Of a stretch of 40,817 bases of DNA, positions 7,261 through 14,878 are shown piece by piece. The first letter of the stretch is position 1. Each line of letters starts with the position of its first letter. Source of the stretch: Methanobacteriota archaeon (GTDB lineage: Archaea > Halobacteriota > Methanosarcinia > Methanosarcinales > Methanosarcinaceae); NCBI GenBank assembly GCA_030054735.1, contig JASGVX010000114.1:1-40817 (forward strand), given 5' to 3'. The notes under the pieces are model-generated. The model was not told the DNA's origin and searched no databases. It was given only the letters and a program-made list of their open reading frames with translations. Made by a program: the position numbers and the translations under genes.

Positions 7261-7893
7261 ATGACCTGTATCTATTTAATTCATTCGTTCATCGGCAATA
7301 TCGAGTTAACGATTCAACCTGCATTCGGTAATACTATGTATTATTTCAAAATCGGAATCAACAAAAATTATGAAAAATTAAATGTCGATCTGCCGACAGA
7401 AGGTTTGAAATTAAATTTGCACCATTCCTTAGCATCCGTGATCGAAGTCACATTTGAGCCTTCGATGGCAATTAACTGGTTAGTTTCATCACGGTTTCGA
7501 AGAACCAAAATAAGTACAACCTTAATACCCAGGATAATGATGATGTTCATAGATAAAAAAGGGAAGGAAAAAAGTACTTTCATTTCTTTGTGCCTGTTAT
7601 TTGAAGAATTTCATATGCGTTCATATTATCTTGACTATGCCTGAAGATACTGATTTATTCTTTAATTATTATTTAATATATATAATCTCTTTACATATTT
7701 ATGCTCTCTGCTACTCAAGTTTACTTGTTCTGATCCATTAGCTCCCATACTTGAGAGATTTATTTACCTTCAAACTAATTTTATAAGCTCACACGCATCT
7801 GTTTCTTTTTACCGTAACCTTTATGTATTGATTAACTCAATTTAACTTTAGTTAATTCTACTAATCTTTACTTGATATCTTTGCGGTGATCCT
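7261..7893. other. Intergenic region between the divergent pha and cbi units
   Basis: Open frames occur on both strands (7261-7644 plus, 7368-7583 minus). Neither has a recognisable domain or a ribosome binding site, and both run into a dispersed repeat copy at 7571-7625. They look like decayed or chance frames. Downstream of 7650 the sequence is AT-rich and must hold the cbiM promoter, but I see no clear riboswitch or NikR-type dyad. Confidence 0.45.
7571..7625 (-). repeat. Hairpin-bearing dispersed repeat, copy 2 (partial)
   Basis: Read on the minus strand it carries the same CTTCAAATAACAGGCAC core and ATGAAAGT arm as the copies near 1.5, 14.7 and 25.3 kb. The second arm of the hairpin is missing. 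Confidence 0.55.
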
Positions 7894-8601
7894 ATGCATA
7901 TAATGGAAGGTTTTTTACCTGCTCCATGGTGGCAGGCCTGGTTTGCAGTATCAATCCCTGTGATACTGTACGGCATCTATAAAATGAATAAGCTGGTGAG
8001 CGAAAAACGAGAGATACTGCCTTTACTTGCAGTCGCAGGTGCGTTTATTTTCGTTCTATCTTCCCTCAAACTTCCTTCAGTAGTGGGAAGCTGTTCTCAC
8101 CCCACAGGAACCGGGGTTGCAGCAATTATATTCGGTCCAGCAATATCCGCAGTGCTTGGAACTATCGTGCTTCTCTACCAGGCACTTTTCCTTGCGCACG
8201 GAGGGATTACAACCCTTGGAGCAAATGTCTTTTCCATGGGCATTGTGGGCCCGATTGTGGCTTATCTTATCTATAAGGCAGGAATGAAAGCAAAGCTCAA
8301 TTTCTATGCTGTGGTTTTCCTTGCTACAGCTTTTGGGGACTGGGCAACTTATGTGGTCACTTCTGTGCAACTTGCCCTTGCATTTCCTGCTGGAGATGTG
8401 CTTACCTTCGCAGGCTTCATGAGCTCGTTTGGCAAATTTGCTACAGTCTTTGCAGTCACCCAGGTGCCTCTTGCTATCATGGAAGGAGCTCTCAGTGCTT
8501 TGCTCTTCAAGTATGTGGTCAATGTCAAGAGTGATATACTGGTCGAAATGAAAGTGATTGAAGATGCTGCTGTGAAAAAGCTGAGAGGGACTTCCGTATG
8601 A
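7894..8601 (+). CDS. cbiM: Cobalt ECF transporter S component CbiM
   Basis: Substrate-binding membrane subunit of a group I energy-coupling-factor transporter for Co2+. The protein starts MHIMEGFLP; the free N-terminal Met-His is the known metal ligand set, so the start is well fixed, and GGTGAT lies just upstream. The 235 residues form several hydrophobic segments and contain GSCSHPTGTG (about 66-75) and the HGG loop (LAHGGITTLGANVFSMG). The gene overlaps cbiN by four bases (ATGA). In a methanogen the imported cobalt feeds corrinoid methyltransferases. Nickel is an alternative substrate because CbiM and NikM are close relatives, but the following separate CbiN points to cobalt. Confidence 0.94.
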   Translation: MHIMEGFLPAPWWQAWFAVSIPVILYGIYKMNKLVSEKREILPLLAVAGAFIFVLSSLKLPSVVGSCSHPTGTGVAAIIFGPAISAVLGTIVLLYQALFLAHGGITTLGANVFSMGIVGPIVAYLIYKAGMKAKLNFYAVVFLATAFGDWATYVVTSVQLALAFPAGDVLTFAGFMSSFGKFATVFAVTQVPLAIMEGALSALLFKYVVNVKSDILVEMKVIEDAAVKKLRGTSV

Positions 8602-8939
8602 GCAGAAAACTTGAAATTATCGTACTTGCCATTTTCCTGGCATTTGGAGCACAGTTCGTTTATATGTCATCCACAACGGATGCTGAGTATGGAGGAGCTG
8701 ATGGGGAAGCTGAAAATGTTATAAACGAAATCACCGGTGGGGCCTACGAACCAAATGCAGAACCTTTCTGGGAGCCTCCAAGCGGTGAAATCGAAAGCCT
8801 TCTCTTTGGCCTTCAGGCAGCTATAGGTGCAGGGATCATAGGTTACTTCTTTGGGTATTACAACGCTAAAAAAAGCCATGAAAACGAACTTGGATACAAA
8901 GGGAAAAACAAGTCTGAAAGCGACAGGCAATCGCTATAA
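8598..8939 (+). CDS. cbiN: Cobalt transport protein CbiN
   Basis: Small accessory membrane subunit of CbiMNQO. The 113-residue protein has an N-terminal transmembrane helix, an extracytoplasmic loop with the family motif YGGADGEAEN and YEPNAEPFWEPPSGEIES, and a second helix near the C-terminus (about 74-90), followed by a charged tail. It overlaps cbiM by ATGA, indicating translational coupling. CbiN stimulates Co2+ loading of CbiM. Confidence 0.93.
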   Translation: MSRKLEIIVLAIFLAFGAQFVYMSSTTDAEYGGADGEAENVINEITGGAYEPNAEPFWEPPSGEIESLLFGLQAAIGAGIIGYFFGYYNAKKSHENELGYKGKNKSESDRQSL

Positions 8940-8957
8940 TCTCTTCCTCCCTGTTTT

Positions 8958-8990
8958 CTTTCCTTCCCACTCGGGAGGAAAGTTTTTATC
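8958..8990 (+). terminator. Hairpin with T tract between cbiN and cbiQ
   Basis: CTTTCCTTCCC (8958-8968) pairs with GGGAGGAAAG (8973-8982), apart from one bulged base, over a 4-base loop. TTTTT follows at 8983. It can act as an intrinsic terminator or attenuator, which would set cbiMN expression above cbiQO. Confidence 0.6.
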
Positions 8991-9050
8991 TTTTGCCTTT
9001 TATTTTAAATCCTGATTTTTGATAAACCTACTATCTGAGGGTTCTATAAT

Positions 9051-9833
9051 ATGACCAATATCCTTGATGATTATGCGCTTATGAGCCCTCTCAGGCACAT
9101 AAACAACTGGTTGAAGCTGGCAATAGTCTTTTTCGGGCTTCTTGCAGGAGTCTCATCCACATCCCCTATAACTCCTCTTTTCATAGCCTTTTGCATGAGC
9201 TTTGCAACAGTTGCTTTCGGCAGGGTCCCCCTTAAGTTCTACCTGAAGCTAGTTCTCGCCCCAGCAGGCTTTGCGCTTACTGGAGTGATTATTATCGCCT
9301 TCTTTTCAGGATCAGGGCAGGAACTTATCTCCTTTGAACTTGCAGGTTATCCTCTAGCAATAAGGGCAGACGGGCTTGAGCTTGCTCTCCTTGTGCTTTC
9401 ACGGTCCCTGGGCGGGATGTGCTGCCTTTACTTCCTTGCGCTTACAACCCCTATGATAGAACTCTTTGCCGTGCTCAAGGCTTCCAGGCTTCCGGAATCT
9501 TTTATAGAGCTTTCAATGCTGATTTACAGGTACATCTTTGTTTTCCTGGACATGGCTCTTTCCATAAAGTATGCCCAGACTGTAAGGCTCGGATACTCAA
9601 ATTTCAAGCGTTCTATAAATTCTCTCGGAATGCTTACAAGTACACTTTTCATTCGTTCCTGGGAACAGGGAGATAAGCTCTTTCTTTCCATGAATTCAAG
9701 GTGTTATGATGGAAAAATGGCTCTTTTTGAGGTCCACAGGCCTGTAAAGGTAGTAGAAATGTTTCTGACTTCCGTCTATTTTCTTTTGACTCTTGTACTA
9801 TTTTATTTTACAAAAAACATATCCATTGTTTGA
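9051..9833 (+). CDS. cbiQ: Cobalt ECF transporter transmembrane component CbiQ
   Basis: The T component that couples ATP hydrolysis to CbiM. The 260-residue protein has several transmembrane helices and the cytoplasmic coupling helices expected of EcfT/CbiQ, including the segments SLGMLTSTLFIRSWEQGDKL and MNSRCYDG, a variant of the family's second coupling motif (typically A/S-R-G or C-R-G). GAGGG precedes ATG 9051. The 110-bp gap after cbiN contains a terminator-like hairpin and a TTTAAAT box that could be a second promoter. cbiO follows after 11 bp. Confidence 0.92.
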   Translation: MTNILDDYALMSPLRHINNWLKLAIVFFGLLAGVSSTSPITPLFIAFCMSFATVAFGRVPLKFYLKLVLAPAGFALTGVIIIAFFSGSGQELISFELAGYPLAIRADGLELALLVLSRSLGGMCCLYFLALTTPMIELFAVLKASRLPESFIELSMLIYRYIFVFLDMALSIKYAQTVRLGYSNFKRSINSLGMLTSTLFIRSWEQGDKLFLSMNSRCYDGKMALFEVHRPVKVVEMFLTSVYFLLTLVLFYFTKNISIV

Positions 9834-9844
9834 GGTAACAGATA

Positions 9845-11206
9845 ATGATTATTCTTGAGACCAGGAGCCTTAAATACACGTATCCGGACGGGACTGCAGC
9901 TGTCCAGGACCTGAATATCAAAATCAAAAAAGGAAAAAAAGTAGCCTTTGTAGGGCAAAACGGCTCCGGAAAGACCACGCTTTTTCTTATCCTTAACGGT
10001 ACCTTAAAACCAGCAGAAGGTGAAGTCCTTTTCCATGGAGTTCCTTTTAAATATGATTCAAAGTCCCTCCGAGAAATCCGGAAATCAATAGGAATCGTTT
10101 TTCAGAATTCCGATGACCAGATCTTTGCTCCCACAGTGTATCAGGATGTAGCTTTCGGGCCGGCAAATCTGGGTTATTCGAAAGAAAGGGTTGATGTCTG
10201 CGTACTCCAGGCCCTTGAGCAGGTAGGTCTCTACCCTTTGAAAGACAGACCTCCACACCACCTCAGCGGCGGGCAGAAAAAAAGGGTTGCAATTGCAGGA
10301 ATTATGGCAATGGAACCTGAAGTAATAATCCTGGACGAACCGCTCTCAAACCTTGACCCTGTAGGTGCGGATGAAATCATTGATCTGCTAAACGAATTTA
10401 ACCAATTAGGAAGCACCATCATCATATCCACGCATGATGTGGACCTGGCATACCGCTGGTCTGATTATGTATACATCCTGTCAAACAGCAAACTTATAGG
10501 GCAGGGAACACCTTCAGAGGTTTTCAAAGAGCAGGAGCTTCTTAAAAAAGCAGGCCTCCGTCTGCCCACTACCCTTGAAATTTATCACGAAATCGAAAGA
10601 AGAGGGCTTGCACGCAGTAAAATTTCCCCGAAAACCGTACCTGAGCTTGTCAGTACTTTAAAGCCGCTGGACCTTATGTGGGTTGATATTCCTCCAGGAG
10701 TCCAGGAAGGAGACAGCCTTAACCTCGGGGTCATGTATGGAGAATATGCAACCCAATCCCCTTACGAAGCTGTTAACGCCACGGTTCTTCATATCTACCC
10801 TGGCGGCAGGGCTATTGTAGAGTTGAAACGTAAAGGGATCAAAGCCGGAGGAGTACTGCTTTACGATACTGACAAATATTCCCTGGATGAGGTCAGGCAG
10901 ATCCTTAAAGAAGGAGAAATCGTCTTCGTTGCTGCAATGGGCAAGAAAAGCAAGACTCTTGCCGAACAGGATGGAATACGCCTTGATGTTACTTCAGGCG
11001 TCATAGACAAGTCAATTCTGATGGCTCTCTGTGGAAAACGCTGCCTTATCCTTACAGCAGGCGGGATGATAGACCATGCCCTGAAAAGGATCAGGGAGTA
11101 TGTGGATAAAAGCGGAATAGAGTTTACTGTCGGCGTTGTTAACAGGGAAGGCGGATGCAAATGGTTTGAAGAGGCCGGTGAAAACCCTGGAGCGGTTAAA
11201 ATATAA
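9845..11206 (+). CDS. cbiO: Cobalt ECF transporter ATPase CbiO with extra C-terminal domain
   Basis: ATP-binding subunit of CbiMNQO. The N-terminal ABC domain has Walker [10 protein letters not shown] (37-45), Q-loop Q87, signature LSGGQ (140-144), Walker B ending LDEP (163-166) and switch H197. The usual CbiO ends near 270-280 residues; this one continues to 453. The additional part of about 180 residues contains a beta-rich section ([17 protein letters not shown]), then [16 protein letters not shown] and [20 protein letters not shown], and I do not recognise its family. The extension is continuous and in frame, and GAGGT at the cbiQ stop serves as ribosome binding site. The extra domain may regulate transport or handle corrinoid or metal (inference only). 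Confidence 0.92.
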   Translation: MIILETRSLKYTYPDGTAAVQDLNIKIKKGKKVAFVGQNGSGKTTLFLILNGTLKPAEGEVLFHGVPFKYDSKSLREIRKSIGIVFQNSDDQIFAPTVYQDVAFGPANLGYSKERVDVCVLQALEQVGLYPLKDRPPHHLSGGQKKRVAIAGIMAMEPEVIILDEPLSNLDPVGADEIIDLLNEFNQLGSTIIISTHDVDLAYRWSDYVYILSNSKLIGQGTPSEVFKEQELLKKAGLRLPTTLEIYHEIERRGLARSKISPKTVPELVSTLKPLDLMWVDIPPGVQEGDSLNLGVMYGEYATQSPYEAVNATVLHIYPGGRAIVELKRKGIKAGGVLLYDTDKYSLDEVRQILKEGEIVFVAAMGKKSKTLAEQDGIRLDVTSGVIDKSILMALCGKRCLILTAGGMIDHALKRIREYVDKSGIEFTVGVVNREGGCKWFEEAGENPGAVKI

Positions 11207-11294
11207 TTTTCTTCTTTTTGCAACTATTAATCTGTGCTTGCAGCAACAGGTAGATTTTAATCTTTTTTGCCTGGGGCAATTGCATCTTTATAGC

Positions 11295-11336
11295 TTTACC
11301 TGGACGTTTTTGTTTTGATTATGAGCTCCAGGTAAA
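11295..11336. terminator. Bidirectional terminator between cbiO and the convergent gene
   Basis: A perfect 10-bp inverted repeat, TTTACCTGGA (11295-11304) with TCCAGGTAAA (11327-11336), lies between two convergent genes. It is followed on the plus side by AT-rich tandem AAGATTATAATTTAT units. Confidence 0.5.
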
Positions 11337-11372
11337 CCTTAAAAATGAATTATAAGATTATAATTTATAAGA

Positions 11373-12206
11373 TTATAATTCCATGTAAACTTTCTTTAGC
11401 AAAAGAGCGTCCTGTTCCAGTATAGGACTTTCGCAGATAAGAAGCCCTTTTACTTCGAATTCTTTAAGGGCTTTTAAAAGTTCTGGATAATTAAAGTCGG
11501 ATTCATTGAGGGCCAGATGTCTTTTTTCTCCATTCCTGTCGTATTCTATTCCCGATACGTGCATGTGCATGTTTGCAAGCCCTTCCTTTCCAAGGGCATC
11601 TTCCACTTTCGAGAGAATTGCCATAAACTCGGGATAGGAGTTTTCCTTTCCTTCCCTTGCATGCATATGGGAAAAGTCCAGGCAGGGCATGACTCCTTCT
11701 ATCTCTTCGCTTAATGCGAGGACTTCTTCAAGGGTCCCGAATTGAGTATGTTTACCCATTGTCTCAGGGCGGAGGACTGCGGGGATACCTTCATCCCGGA
11801 GCTGTCCTGCAAGCTCTCTGAGAGCTTTTGAGACATTCTCATAGACTGCCTCTTTGCTGCTCTTCTGATAAAAGGCTGCATGCAGTACGATTGATTCTGC
11901 CCCGCAGAGGCTGCCTATCCTTGCAGATTGATAGATCCTTTCCATGCTGGCTTTTAACTTCTCTTCCTCAGGAGAGTTCAGGTTGATGTAATAAGGTGCA
12001 TGTACGCTCAGGGCTATGTCTTCTTTTCTTGCTGTTTCCAGAACATTTCCTGCCCCTTTTTCACTCATGCGCACTCCCTGTACGAACTCAAGTTCCATAC
12101 AGTCAAGTCCCAGTTCCCTGACCCGTTTAATCCCTGCAATACTATCGCTGGTTTTTGTGCTCCGGGGAACTCCCGCAGTCCCAAACATAAGTTTTTCAGA
12201 TGACAT
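11373..12206 (-). CDS. Endonuclease IV / xylose-isomerase-like TIM-barrel protein
   Basis: A 277-residue TIM barrel of the AP-endonuclease-2/sugar phosphate isomerase superfamily. The metal-site segments of this fold appear in order: HAPYYINL, VLHAAFY, RPETMGK, CLDFSHMHAR, HMHVSG and ICESP. Together they supply the His/Glu/Asp cluster for divalent metals. The closest known archaeal relatives are annotated as endonuclease IV-like, so DNA repair at abasic sites is possible, but a sugar isomerase role cannot be excluded. It is not close to radA in one transcript, being convergent with cbiO and preceding a separate minus-strand unit. No strong Shine-Dalgarno is seen before ATG 12206. Confidence 0.75.
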   Translation of the reverse strand: MSSEKLMFGTAGVPRSTKTSDSIAGIKRVRELGLDCMELEFVQGVRMSEKGAGNVLETARKEDIALSVHAPYYINLNSPEEEKLKASMERIYQSARIGSLCGAESIVLHAAFYQKSSKEAVYENVSKALRELAGQLRDEGIPAVLRPETMGKHTQFGTLEEVLALSEEIEGVMPCLDFSHMHAREGKENSYPEFMAILSKVEDALGKEGLANMHMHVSGIEYDRNGEKRHLALNESDFNYPELLKALKEFEVKGLLICESPILEQDALLLKKVYMEL

Positions 12207-12304
12207 GTTTTCAAAGTATCTCTTTTTCCGAATGGTTTTTTTATTTCAGAGTGCAATTTTAATATATTTTTAAACTGTTTTTTTCTATTGAGCTGTTATC
12301 CGTT

Positions 12305-12637
12305 TTAGAAAATACCAACAAAGTCTTTTAGCTGTTTTGCCCTTTCCTGAGATACTTTTTCTGCGACCACTGCAACCAGTTCTTCAAGATCTTCGTCAAG
12401 AGACCGGACGTCTTCTTTTCCTTCAAGGGCAAGCCCTACAAGATAGTCAAGTTCAACCGCATCCAGCCTTTCAAGCCTTTCTCTGAAGTCTTCAGGTGAT
12501 TCGGCAAATTTGTGTGAGACCGGACGCAGGATGAATGGAAAGTGATGGCCTGCTTCTCTTGAAAACGTACTTCCTCCTGCTTCTGGAGCGAGCTTGTTAA
12601 AAATTTCTATCTCTTTTTGTGTAAATTCTCTGGGCAT
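12305..12637 (-). CDS. Conserved methanogen protein of unknown function
   Basis: A 110-residue soluble, acidic protein that I cannot assign to a family. It starts MPREFTQKEIEIFNKLAPEA and ends with a helical segment rich in Glu and Lys. The ATG at 12637 is preferred to the GTG at 12700 because it has GTGAT just upstream and because the extra 21 residues look like leader sequence. It lies 88 bp downstream of coaD on the same strand and may be cotranscribed with it. Confidence 0.6.
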   Translation of the reverse strand: MPREFTQKEIEIFNKLAPEAGGSTFSREAGHHFPFILRPVSHKFAESPEDFRERLERLDAVELDYLVGLALEGKEDVRSLDEDLEELVAVVAEKVSQERAKQLKDFVGIF

Positions 12638-12725
12638 GTTATCACTTATTATTCTATCCAGATTTATATCTGTTGTAGAGGAGAATTTCCAGAAAAGCAC
12701 ATGAATTCAGAAGTTTAAGATTTTT

Positions 12726-13190
12726 TCAAGCTTCTTTTTTTAGCCTGCCGTGCCTGTCTATTTCCCCTTTTGCAATCCTTGTAGATGAAATCGGGATCCC
12801 GTCTTCAGCCATAACGTACTCAACGTATACAATCTCCAGAGCTTTCTTTCCCTTTTTCTCCCTTATTCTGTTAATTTTCAGGGCAACTGGATAGGTTTCC
12901 GGGGAGACAATTATGTAGTCAAAGTCCTCTTCAAGACTTGGGCCGCAGGGGTCGTTCAGCCTGGTAACTTCATATTTCTCTTCCGGAACCCCCATTGCTA
13001 TTATATACTCAAGCAGCCGGCCTTTCCTGTTTTCATAACTATCGATGTCGTGGCTTTTCTGCAGCATCTCGTCTGAAGTAAGCCCTATGTGGACTTTTCC
13101 ACTGCCTGCTATCTCAAATGCTTTGTCAATTAATCGAGCATGTCCATCATGAAGATACTGGAACGTACCGCCTAAGGCAACCTTTGGCAT
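12726..13190 (-). CDS. coaD: Phosphopantetheine adenylyltransferase (archaeal CoaD)
   Basis: Transfers AMP from ATP to 4'-phosphopantetheine in coenzyme A synthesis. The 154-residue protein has the nucleotidyltransferase motif GGTFQYLHDGH (7-17; H14 and H17) and the C-terminal ISSTRI (134-139). Both are characteristic of the archaeal/eukaryotic-type PPAT family. No clear Shine-Dalgarno is visible upstream of ATG 13190. Confidence 0.93.
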   Translation of the reverse strand: MPKVALGGTFQYLHDGHARLIDKAFEIAGSGKVHIGLTSDEMLQKSHDIDSYENRKGRLLEYIIAMGVPEEKYEVTRLNDPCGPSLEEDFDYIIVSPETYPVALKINRIREKKGKKALEIVYVEYVMAEDGIPISSTRIAKGEIDRHGRLKKEA

Positions 13191-13396
13191 GATGGGTGAT
13201 AATCTGCTAAGTAAAAAGAATTTTTGGTTTTTCTCAGATTTTTTAGAGCTTTCTCTATTTTTTCCGATTTTTTCTTCTTTTCTTTTGGAAGTTTAAGCGC
13301 CTGAAAGAGTATTTATTATTTCCTTTTCTGTCAGGTTTTTTCGAATTAATTCATGCATTTTCCATGCGGTTTAGAATACTTTCACACCGTCTCCTC

Positions 13397-13408
13397 TAGA
13401 TATATATA
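13397..13408 (+). promoter_or_regulatory. radA TATA box
   Basis: TAGATATATATA lies about 75 bases before the radA start and is preceded by a purine/pyrimidine element that could be a BRE. Transcription would start near 13430, leaving a leader of about 45 nt. Confidence 0.5.
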
Positions 13409-13476
13409 CGTGCAAAATCATAGTTGAGCCATCGTTATGCACCTTATACAAACATGTGCATCCAGGAGAATATGTA

Positions 13477-14454
13477 ATGAGCGAAGTAACACTAGAAGAT
13501 CTTCCAGGAGTTGGTCCTGCAACTGCAGAAAAACTCAAAGAAGCTGGATTTAACACTGTTGAAGCAATTGCCGTAGCTTCTCCTTCTGAACTTGCAAACA
13601 CAGCTGAAATTGGGGAGTCAACCGCCGCAAAAATCATCAATGCCGCAAGACAGGCTGCTGATATAGGGGGATTTGAGACCGGAGATCTGGTCCTTGAAAG
13701 GAGAAAATTGGTAGGCAAACTTACAACCGGTTGTACCGAATTTGATGAAATGATGGGTGGGGGCATAGAAACCCAGGCGATTACCGAATTGTACGGAGAA
13801 TTCGGTTCCGGAAAGACCCAGGTGGCTCACCAGCTCGCAGTAAACGTCCAGATGGACAAAGAACACGGGGGCCTCAGCGGGTCCGTCATTATAATCGATA
13901 CTGAAAACACCTTCAGGCCGGAAAGGATTACCCAGATGGTAAGGGGGCTTTCCGAGAAGTATGGAATGGAACTAGATCCTGAAAAATTCCTGCAGAACAT
14001 CCATGTTGCCAGGGCATATAATTCCAATCACCAGATACTTCTTGTGGACTCTGCAACAGACCTGGCAAATGAGCTCAAGGAAATGGGCAAACCCGTTCGT
14101 CTCCTGATTGTTGACTCTCTTATGTCTCACTTCAGGGCTGAATATGTCGGAAGAGGCACCCTTGCAGACAGGCAGCAGAAGCTCAACAAACATATGCACG
14201 GCCTGCTCCGCTTTGGAGACCTGTTCAACGCCTGTGTTGTTGTTACAAACCAGGTTATGGCAAAACCCGATGCTTTCTTTGGCGACCCTACAAGGCCAGT
14301 TGGAGGACACATTGTCGGGCACACTGCAACCTTCAGGCTTTACATGCGAAAATCCAAAGGAGAAAAAAGGATTATCCGTCTTGTGGACTCTCCCAGCCTG
14401 CCCGAAGGGGAAGCTGTCATTGCAGTAACTACAGCCGGACTCACGGATCAGTAA
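13477..14454 (+). CDS. radA: DNA repair and recombination protein RadA
   Basis: Archaeal RecA/Rad51 recombinase forming filaments on single-stranded DNA for strand exchange. The 325-residue protein has an N-terminal helix-hairpin-helix domain ([20 protein letters not shown], about 6-25), Walker A GEFGSGKT (107-114), Walker B LLIVD (209-213), the L2 region with [14 protein letters not shown], and the typical C-terminus. The start at 13477 is chosen because AGGAGA lies just upstream and the protein then begins [13 protein letters not shown], as in its relatives. An upstream in-frame ATG at 13456 lacks a site. It is monocistronic by appearance. Confidence 0.97.
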   Translation: MSEVTLEDLPGVGPATAEKLKEAGFNTVEAIAVASPSELANTAEIGESTAAKIINAARQAADIGGFETGDLVLERRKLVGKLTTGCTEFDEMMGGGIETQAITELYGEFGSGKTQVAHQLAVNVQMDKEHGGLSGSVIIIDTENTFRPERITQMVRGLSEKYGMELDPEKFLQNIHVARAYNSNHQILLVDSATDLANELKEMGKPVRLLIVDSLMSHFRAEYVGRGTLADRQQKLNKHMHGLLRFGDLFNACVVVTNQVMAKPDAFFGDPTRPVGGHIVGHTATFRLYMRKSKGEKRIIRLVDSPSLPEGEAVIAVTTAGLTDQ

Positions 14455-14558
14455 TAAAGTGTATCAATAATAATTATCCCAAAACGAAAGCGGATCAGTA
14501 ATAATTATCCCAGAACGATAAATATACTGTTCAGCTCTAAAATCTGAATTTTTTTGTT

Positions 14559-14598
14559 CTGGAGTCAGGGTCGGTATAATATCCTATCCTGACTCTGG
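14559..14598 (+). terminator. Terminator-like hairpin after radA
   Basis: GGAGTCAGG and CCTGACTC form an 8-bp stem with a loop of about 18 bases. T-rich sequence lies on both sides (a T8 run about 15 bases upstream and a T7 run about 20 bases downstream). Confidence 0.4.
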
Positions 14599-14658
14599 AT
14601 GCTATCCTGAAACACTTTTTTTCTTTCTGATTATTCCTATCTCTGGCTCATTACTTTG

Positions 14659-14722
14659 GCATGAAAGTTCCTTCAATTACTTTCATTTTTGTGCCTGCTA
14701 TTTAGAAAATTTCATGCGTGTT
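14659..14722 (-). repeat. Hairpin-bearing dispersed repeat, copy 3
   Basis: Same 8-bp arms ATGAAAGT / ACTTTCAT as copies 1 and 4 but with a different 10-base loop. It is followed on the minus strand's 5' side by the TAAATAGCAGGCAC core. The stem is conserved while the loop varies. Confidence 0.6.
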
Positions 14723-14878
14723 TTTATATTATAAAGAATAATACTCTAGTTCAAAGAATGAAGCCTACAACGATTCATGGCTTAATTAGAGATTCGTGAT
14801 ATTTGATAATTCTATTTACATATAATTTCCAGATTTTAAGCAATTAGACCAGAAGTGATATCACAGCAGGTATAAAAA

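Larger units (their letters stand above)
14455..14878. other. Intergenic region downstream of radA
   Basis: Holds two near-identical tandem copies of TAATAATTATCCCARAACGA (14467-14520), a terminator-like hairpin (14559-14598) and a dispersed hairpin repeat (14659-14722, minus). AT-rich sequence follows that must contain the promoter of the P-type ATPase (TTATATTATAAAG near 14725 is a candidate). No gene is seen. Confidence 0.55.

Noticed and set aside
7261-7644. 127-codon ORF on the plus strand and the overlapping 71-codon ORF on the minus strand
   Set aside because: Neither shows a ribosome binding site or a recognisable domain, and both overlap a dispersed repeat; likely chance or decayed frames.
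7660-7893. Cobalamin riboswitch or NikR dyad upstream of cbiM
   Set aside because: No B12-box-like sequence and no GTATGA/TCATAC-type dyad found by reading the region.
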